19,021 nucleotides of DNA from CAZGAH01 sp964523295 (GTDB lineage Bacteria > Desulfobacterota > Desulfovibrionia > Desulfovibrionales > Desulfovibrionaceae): the NCBI GenBank assembly GCA_964523295.1, contig CAZGAH010000085.1:1-19021 (forward strand). Direction: 5' to 3'. Both the position numbers and the translations under genes were made by a program. Shown in pieces: positions 15,064-19,021 of this stretch. Numbering within the stretch: the stretch's first letter is position 1; each line of letters begins with the position of its first letter. The notes under the pieces are model-generated. The model searched no databases and was not told the DNA's origin. It saw only the letters and a list, made by a program, of their open reading frames with translations.

Positions 15064-15447
15064 CTACTTGATTTCCGTTTCAGCTCCAGCTTCGTCGAGC
15101 TGCTTCTTGGCCTCGTTGGCCTCGTCCTTGGACACGCCTTCCTTGATGGCCTGAGGTGCGGTATCGACTTTTTCCTTGGCCTCTTTCAGCCCCAGACCGG
15201 TAAGCGCGCGCACGACCTTGATGACAGCAATCTTGTTGGCGCCGGGACCTTTGAGAATGACGTCGAACTCGGTCTTCTCTTCCTCGACCGGAGCAGCTTC
15301 ACCGGTCGGAGCAACGGCGATCGCGGCAACCGGAGCGGCAGCGGAAACGCCGAACTTCTCTTCGAGTTCCTTGATGAAGTTGGCCAGGTCCAGGACGGTC
15401 ATATTGGAAATAAACTCTACAACCTGCTCTTTGGTAATGTCAGCCAT
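15064..15447 (-). CDS. rplL: 50S ribosomal protein L7/L12
   Basis: The 127-residue stalk protein recruits and stimulates translation GTPases such as EF-Tu and EF-G. Residues 1-33 form the dimerisation domain that binds L10. An Ala/Pro-rich hinge spans about 35-57. The C-terminal factor-binding domain (58-127) contains KIAVIKVVRALTGLGLKEAK (72-91) and the IKEGVSKDEAN segment. The length is normal for the family. The start has an AGGAG ribosome site nine bases upstream. It follows rplJ by 36 bases, as expected for the L10/L12 pair that is co-regulated through the L10 leader. Confidence 0.98.
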   Translation of the reverse strand: MADITKEQVVEFISNMTVLDLANFIKELEEKFGVSAAAPVAAIAVAPTGEAAPVEEEKTEFDVILKGPGANKIAVIKVVRALTGLGLKEAKEKVDTAPQAIKEGVSKDEANEAKKQLDEAGAETEIK

Positions 15448-15483
15448 GATACGGTCTCCTTGTCTCTTTGGCTTGTATGGCGG

Positions 15484-16005
15484 TTAAGCGGCTTCCTTTT
15501 TGTCCTTGATAGCGTTCAAGGCATACAGGAAAGTACGCAAGACGTTGGCGAGCACACCGACGAAGTTGGTGGGAACGGCGTTCATCGTGCCAAGCAGTCT
15601 GGCCAGCAGCTCCGGACGTCCGGGGAGCCTGGACAGTTCCTGCAGACCTTCAGCGTCGACGAAACGTCCATCGAGACTGCCGCATCGCACCGTGAACTTC
15701 TTGCTGGTTTTCGCAAACTCGACCAGGGCTTTGGCGGTGAGCACCGGATCATCCTTGCCGAAGGCCACGCCGCAGGACTCCTTGAAGCTGCCCTTGAGCA
15801 CGTCGTGCCGGCCATCGGTAAAGGCAATTCTCGCCAGGGTGTTTTTCACGATGCAGTAGGAAACACCTGCTGCACGCAGCTTCACCCTGAGGTCCGTCAG
15901 TTCTTCCACCTTCATGCCCTTGAAGTCGGTGACGACGGCGATGCTCGCGCTTTCGGCCTGCGATTTCAACTGCTCGATGATCGCAGCCTTTCCAGCTCTA
16001 TCCAT
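15484..16005 (-). CDS. rplJ: 50S ribosomal protein L10
   Basis: The 173-residue L10 forms the base of the ribosomal stalk. Its N-terminal globular domain binds 23S rRNA, and its C-terminal helix (about 150-172, VLANVLRTFLYALNAIKDKK) carries L7/L12 dimers. Conserved segments are IAVVTDFKGMKVEELTDLR (22-40) and VSYCIVKNTLARIA (48-61). The ATG at 16003-16005 was chosen because GAGGAG lies five bases upstream and the protein then has the usual N-terminus; the longer in-frame start at 16047 lies inside the regulatory leader. L10, with L7/L12, is the expected repressor of its own message through that leader. Confidence 0.98.
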   Translation of the reverse strand: MDRAGKAAIIEQLKSQAESASIAVVTDFKGMKVEELTDLRVKLRAAGVSYCIVKNTLARIAFTDGRHDVLKGSFKESCGVAFGKDDPVLTAKALVEFAKTSKKFTVRCGSLDGRFVDAEGLQELSRLPGRPELLARLLGTMNAVPTNFVGVLANVLRTFLYALNAIKDKKEAA

Positions 16006-16029
16006 TGTCACTCCTCGCTTAAGGGGTTC

Positions 16030-16140
16030 ATCAGGCGAAAAAAACAAGCCAAAGATCGTCTCGGCAGGAGATTAAGGACCGGTTGGCCCGCCTGCTGTCT
16101 CCAACTTATTTTTTTCATGCCGTTGCCGACTTGTACGGGA
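16030..16140 (-). ncRNA. L10-type ribosomal protein leader of rplJL
   Basis: The 194-base gap between rplA and rplJ holds the hallmarks of the L10 leader on the - strand. A GTTGG/CCAAC helix (16101-16105 with 16082-16086) encloses AGACAGCAGG. The conserved CTTAATCTCCTGCCGA stretch follows at about 16062-16077. GCAGG (16091-16095) can pair with CCTGC (16064-16068), and that helix competes with the terminator-like hairpin that follows. In known L10 leaders, L10-L12 binding switches between such structures. I recognised it by eye; no covariance model was run. Confidence 0.75.
16038..16065 (-). terminator. Transcription attenuator in the rplJL leader
   Basis: On the - strand a six-pair stem (GCCGAG with CUUUGGC, including G-U pairs, 16048-16065) is followed after TTG by seven Ts (complement of 16038-16044). 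It ends 32 bases before the rplJ start codon. The 5' arm overlaps the CCTGC that can pair upstream, so termination and antitermination forms exclude each other. This would make rplJL, and perhaps rpoBC, respond to free L10-L12. Confidence 0.7.
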
Positions 16141-16199
16141 AAACAGCACGTCGGCCGGCAGCCGGAAATCCAGGCAGCCGGCCTGAGCGTACCGAGAGA

Positions 16200-16907
16200 C
16201 TATCCTTCCAGAAACTTGCGGACCGAAAGCGGGTCTATCTTGAAACCGGGGCCCATGGTCGTCGCCACTGCCATGGCCTGGAGATAGGTCCCCTTGGCGG
16301 CGGAGGGCTTCAGACGCATGACCGTATCGATGAGCGACTTCAGGTTGTCCAGCAGCTTTTCAGGACCGAAGGAAACCTTGCCGAGAGGAGCGTGCAACAC
16401 GCCGGCCTTGTCAACCTTGAACTCGACGCGACCGGCCTTGAGTTCCTTGACTGCCTTGCCGATGTCGAAGGTGACCGTCCCGGTCTTGGCGTTGGGCATC
16501 AGACCGCGGGGGCCGAGAATACGGCCGATCTGGCCCACCTTGGCCATCATGTCCGGCGTGGCTACGGCCTTGTCGAACTCGAGCCAGCCGCCCTTGACCT
16601 TCTCGACAAGGTCCTCACCGCCGACCACGTCGGCACCGGCCTCTTTGGCCTCGGCTTCCTTGTCGCCCTTGCAGAAAGCGGCCACGCGCACATCCTTGCC
16701 CAGGCCGTGCGGCAAGGTGACTGCGCCGCGGACCATCTGATCAGAATATTTGGGGTCGACGCCGAGGCACAACGCAACGTCCACAGTCTCGTCGAACTTG
16801 GCGAACGCACCTTTCAAGGCCAGATTCAGACCATCTTCCACGGAATGACGCTCGGTCATGTCTGTGGTTCCGACAGCATTGCGATATTTTTTTCCATGCT
16901 TGGGCAT
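16200..16907 (-). CDS. rplA: 50S ribosomal protein L1
   Basis: The 235-residue L1 binds 23S rRNA at the mobile L1 stalk, near the E site, and helps release deacylated tRNA. The N-terminal half starts MPKHGKKYRNA, and domain II contains the signature ILGPRGLMPNAKTGTVT (130-146). The C-terminal part returns to domain I with GTYLQAMAVATTMGPGFKID. The length is typical. A GGAAGGA ribosome site lies five bases before the ATG. It follows rplK by 124 bases; that spacer has no gene and I saw no convincing L1-binding structure in it. Confidence 0.98.
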   Translation of the reverse strand: MPKHGKKYRNAVGTTDMTERHSVEDGLNLALKGAFAKFDETVDVALCLGVDPKYSDQMVRGAVTLPHGLGKDVRVAAFCKGDKEAEAKEAGADVVGGEDLVEKVKGGWLEFDKAVATPDMMAKVGQIGRILGPRGLMPNAKTGTVTFDIGKAVKELKAGRVEFKVDKAGVLHAPLGKVSFGPEKLLDNLKSLIDTVMRLKPSAAKGTYLQAMAVATTMGPGFKIDPLSVRKFLEG

Positions 16908-17031
16908 GTCGATCCTTCCTTCGCCGGCTAGCGCAATTTATGGTGTAAGACGCTGCGCAGGTGCGATGTCCTGTTGCGTCGTCCGTCTGTTCCCGATGCT
17001 ATGGACCGTCTGGAGCAGTGCCGTTCCTGAC

Positions 17032-17457
17032 CTAGCCCTGAACGTCGATGCCCATGCTCCGGGCGGTTCCCATGATGGTCTTCTTCGCGGCGTCCAGGCT
17101 GGCGGCCGTGAGGTCCACCATTTTCATCTGAGCGATCTCCTCGATCTGAGCCATGGTCACTTTGGCAACCTTAGTCCGGTTCGGTTCCGCAGAGCCTTTG
17201 TCGATTTTGGCCGCCTTGAGCAAAAGAATCGGCGCAGGCGGAGTTTTGGTGACAAAGCTGAAGGTGCGATCCGCGTAGACCGTAATCTCGACCGGAATGA
17301 TGGTGCCTTTCTGCTCCTGCGTCCGGGCATTGAAGGTCTTGCAGAACTCCATGATGTTCAGGCCATGCTGGCCGAGCGCCGGACCAACCGGCGGCGACGG
17401 GTTGGCCTGTCCGCCTGGAATCTGCAATTTGATTTTCGCTGTTACTTTCTTCGCCAC
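17032..17457 (-). CDS. rplK: 50S ribosomal protein L11 (GTG start)
   Basis: The 141-residue L11 binds 23S rRNA at the GTPase-associated centre and takes part in factor binding and the stringent response. The N-terminal domain carries PPVGPALGQHGLN (22-34). The C-terminal RNA-binding domain includes KVTMAQIEEIAQMKMVDL and ends with GTARSMGIDVQG. I chose the GTG at 17455-17457: it gives the canonical (V/M)AKKVTAKIKLQIPGG start and the normal length, and GGAGGA stands nine bases upstream. An in-frame ATG further upstream would add 12 unrelated residues and lies on the wrong side of that ribosome site. Confidence 0.97.
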   Translation of the reverse strand: MAKKVTAKIKLQIPGGQANPSPPVGPALGQHGLNIMEFCKTFNARTQEQKGTIIPVEITVYADRTFSFVTKTPPAPILLLKAAKIDKGSAEPNRTKVAKVTMAQIEEIAQMKMVDLTAASLDAAKKTIMGTARSMGIDVQG

Positions 17458-17622
17458 GAGTGTATTCCTCCTGAGACTATGCCCCCCGAACACCCTGTTG
17501 TCCGGCTGTGCGCTGTGTTGCGCTTTGTGCCGTACCGAATGCGCGGAGCCTGGTGCACTATCGACTGCATGTTCTTCCCGGCCGGACGATCCGGTTGCCG
17601 GAAGCCTTACGCCGTACCGGAA
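17458..17622 (-). other. nusG-rplK spacer with a possible hairpin
   Basis: This 165-base gap contains no gene. On the - strand an imperfect stem (arms 17574-17583 and 17597-17604, one bulge) lies just after nusG, and the GGAGGA ribosome site of rplK is at its end. L1 autoregulates rplKA from the rplK leader in other bacteria, but I cannot identify an L1 site here with confidence. Confidence 0.35.
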
Positions 17623-18180
17623 CTACCCCTTCGATACCTGTACGAAGTCGAGTTCCACAGGCGTCTGCCGCCCGAAAATGGAAACCTCGACCCGGAGTTT
17701 TCCCTTATCATAATTGACGTCATCGACAATGCCGTTGAATCCGCTGAAAGGCCCGTCAATAACGCGTACTTCATCACCCCGGTCGAAATGGAATTTCGGC
17801 CGCGGCGTTTCCTGACGCTGCTCCATCATGGTTATGATTCGCATCGCCTCGCTGTCGCGCATCGGCGTGGGCTTGTTGCGCCCGCCCACAAATCCCGTCA
17901 CTCGCGGAATGGATGAAATCAAATGCCATGAGGCATCGTTGAGAACCATCTTGAGCATGACGTAACCGGGATAAAACTTGCGCGTCGACGTCCTCTTGGC
18001 GCCCTTCACCAGCTCGATGACCCGCTCCGTGGGAACGACGACTTCCTCAATCGCGCCCTGGGCCTGTCCCGTCCGTATCATCTCTTTGATGGTAAGCTCC
18101 ACGCGCTGCTCGAAGCCTGAAAAGACGTGGACTATATACCATCGGGCTTTGGCTTGTATGACCAACTCTTCTTCCGTCAT
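17623..18180 (-). CDS. nusG: Transcription termination/antitermination protein NusG
   Basis: The 185-residue NusG binds the RNA polymerase clamp with its N-terminal NGN domain (about 12-118), which contains WYIVHVFSGFE (14-24) and FYPGYV (69-74). A C-terminal KOW domain (about 130-183, GDEVRVIDGPFSGFNGIVDDV) contacts Rho or ribosomal protein S10. It links transcription with translation and termination. The ATG at 18178-18180 follows an AGG about five bases upstream and gives the normal length; an in-frame ATG nine codons earlier is less likely. It lies 43 bases after secE, the usual order. Confidence 0.97.
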   Translation of the reverse strand: MTEEELVIQAKARWYIVHVFSGFEQRVELTIKEMIRTGQAQGAIEEVVVPTERVIELVKGAKRTSTRKFYPGYVMLKMVLNDASWHLISSIPRVTGFVGGRNKPTPMRDSEAMRIITMMEQRQETPRPKFHFDRGDEVRVIDGPFSGFNGIVDDVNYDKGKLRVEVSIFGRQTPVELDFVQVSKG

Positions 18181-18223
18181 GATACCTATCCGGGAAACAA
18201 GGCGCACGCGCCGGGTTTGTTCG

Positions 18224-18535
18224 TTACGACAGGATAAATTTGATGAGCATGGCCAGACCCATATCCACCAGACCCAGATACAGCGCCATGACGACGGTCA
18301 TGACGATAACAGCGATGCTGGTGGAGATGGTTTCCTTACGCGAAGGCCAGGTGATCTTCTTCAGCTCAGCCTTGGATTTGTCGAAATAATCCTTGAGCTG
18401 ATCGACCTTTTCTCCAATCGCCGCGCCAGGCTTGGGCTGGACAGACGCCTTCCCCGTGGCCTGGGCCTCCGGTTTCTTCTGTTCCGGCTTCTTCTGCTCC
18501 GGCTTTTTCAGTTCTTTGGTTTTCTCTTGGGCCAT
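18224..18535 (-). CDS. secE: Preprotein translocase subunit SecE
   Basis: The 103-residue SecE is the clamp subunit of the SecYEG protein-export channel. The conserved amphipathic helix and hinge ELKKITWPSRKE (57-68) leads into one transmembrane segment (about 72-98), as in single-span SecE proteins. The first 40 or so residues are a charged low-complexity extension with three KKPE units encoded by a tandem 15-bp repeat, and are probably disordered. The start has a GAGGCGG ribosome site close upstream. The gene is located between tRNA-Trp and nusG, the standard context. Confidence 0.96.
   Translation of the reverse strand: MAQEKTKELKKPEQKKPEQKKPEAQATGKASVQPKPGAAIGEKVDQLKDYFDKSKAELKKITWPSRKETISTSIAVIVMTVVMALYLGLVDMGLAMLIKFILS
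18467..18511 (-). repeat. Tandem 15-bp repeat within secE
   Basis: Three adjacent 15-base units (18467-18481, 18482-18496, 18497-18511) differ at only a few bases and encode KKPE/QKKPE repeats near the SecE N-terminus. Such in-frame repeats can change in number by slippage without breaking the gene. Confidence 0.85.
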
Positions 18536-18576
18536 GACCGCCTCGTCAGCTTGGGCTACGCGTTTACGGGCTGTGC

Positions 18577-18605
18577 CGTATGACCTGGTACGCGGGCAAC
18601 GTCAA
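18577..18605 (-). promoter_or_regulatory. Candidate promoter upstream of secE
   Basis: On the - strand TTGACG (18600-18605; five of six -35 matches) and CATACG (18577-18582; about three of six -10 matches) are 17 bases apart. They lie between tRNA-Trp and secE, leaving a leader of about 35 bases. The -10 is weak, so this could supply only part of the secE-nusG-rpl transcription, the rest being readthrough from tuf and the tRNA. Confidence 0.35.
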
Positions 18606-18713
18606 GCGCACCCCGGCACGTTCCGACCCGATTCCGGCACAGTCGGTACGCCGGCGTCGGAGGGAATGCCCTGCTTGCAGCGTCGTTCCGACGGGGTCTG
18701 TTCGGAAAATTTA

Positions 18714-18790
18714 TGGCAGGCCAGGAGGGATTCGAACCCCCAACATCCGGTTTTGGAGACCGGCGCTCTAGCCGTTAGAGCTACTGGCCT
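18714..18790 (-). tRNA. trnW: tRNA-Trp (anticodon CCA)
   Basis: The 77-base gene folds into a complete cloverleaf. The seven-pair acceptor stem is AGGCCAG with CTGGCCT (18784-18790 and 18718-18724), followed by discriminator G and an encoded CCA (18714-18716). The D stem is GCTC/GAGC. The anticodon stem CCGGT/ACCGG encloses the loop CTCCAAA with CCA at 18754-18756. The T loop is TTCGAAT. It reads UGG as tryptophan. Its place between rpmG and secE is a common bacterial arrangement. Confidence 0.98.
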
Positions 18791-18808
18791 GCGTATGACA
18801 TCCCGACG

Positions 18809-18958
18809 TTACTTGGTCTCTCGATGCAGCGTGTACTTCCTGTCCCAAGGGCAGAACTTCTTCAGTTCCAGCCGGCCGGTGGTGTTTTTCTTGTTCTTTG
18901 TCGTCACGTAGTTACGTCGCTTGCACTCGGTACAGGCAAGCTGAATATTGATACGCAT
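18809..18958 (-). CDS. rpmG: 50S ribosomal protein L33
   Basis: A 49-residue protein starting MRINIQLACTECKRRNYVTTKN and ending KYTLHRETK matches L33 over its whole length. L33 is a small surface protein of the 50S subunit near the E site. One zinc-ligand pair, C9-x2-C12, is present. The second pair typical of zinc-type L33 reads CPWD (36-39), so the fourth cysteine is replaced by aspartate. The ATG lies seven bases after the tuf stop; its GGAG ribosome site is formed by the last codons of tuf, so the two are probably translationally coupled. Confidence 0.95.
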   Translation of the reverse strand: MRINIQLACTECKRRNYVTTKNKKNTTGRLELKKFCPWDRKYTLHRETK

Positions 18959-18965
18959 CTTTGCA

Positions 18966-19021
18966 TTACTCCAGGATTTCCGAAACTACGCCCGCGCCCA
19001 CGGTGCGGCCGCCTTCGCGGA
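18966..19021 (-). CDS. tuf: Elongation factor Tu, C-terminal end (partial)
   Basis: The frame runs in from the right edge and ends at TAA (18966-18968). The 18 visible residues, REGGRTVGAGVVSEILE plus part of the preceding codons, are the near-invariant C-terminus of EF-Tu domain III, which contacts aminoacyl-tRNA. EF-Tu delivers aminoacyl-tRNA to the ribosome. Its position directly before rpmG and tRNA-Trp supports the call. Confidence 0.93.
   Translation of the reverse strand, partial: REGGRTVGAGVVSEILE

Overview
The window comes from a GC-rich, flagellated, Gram-negative bacterium, most likely a member of Desulfovibrionales (Desulfobacterota). This is inferred from the RpoB/RpoC sequence style, the L33 and DUF4390 proteins, and the order tuf-rpmG-trnW-secE-nusG-rplKAJL-rpoBC followed by a DUF4390 gene. 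No database search was possible. The sequence is a draft scaffold, because a run of ten Ns lies between rpoB and rpoC.

Left part, + strand (1-5194): the last codons of an unidentified gene; then a perfect sigma-28-type -10 element in front of a short orphan flagellar rod-family protein. It is followed at close spacing by a GT4-type glycosyltransferase, a 106-residue protein of unknown function, a YgiQ-family radical SAM protein and a second GT4 glycosyltransferase. The tight packing of the first three genes suggests co-transcription.

Middle and right part, - strand (5263-19021): read in transcription order from the right edge, the end of tuf (EF-Tu), rpmG (L33), tRNA-Trp(CCA), secE, nusG, rplK (L11, GTG start), rplA (L1), an L10-type autoregulatory leader with a transcription attenuator, rplJ (L10), rplL (L7/L12), a long 496-base spacer with a strong GC hairpin and a possible internal promoter, rpoB, a short spacer broken by the assembly gap and carrying a 30-bp perfect inverted repeat, rpoC, and a strong intrinsic terminator. 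Beyond the terminator, a good sigma-70 promoter drives a secreted DUF4390 protein that converges on the second glycosyltransferase.

The - strand genes supply translation (EF-Tu, L33, tRNA-Trp, L11, L1, L10, L7/L12), protein export (SecE), transcription elongation control (NusG) and the RNA polymerase core (beta, beta'). I see no mobile elements, CRISPR arrays, phage genes or defence genes. The window is mainly ordinary housekeeping DNA. The points worth a second look are regulatory (sigma-28-type element, L10 attenuator, rplL-rpoB spacer), one uncharacterised small protein, and the inverted repeat at the assembly gap.
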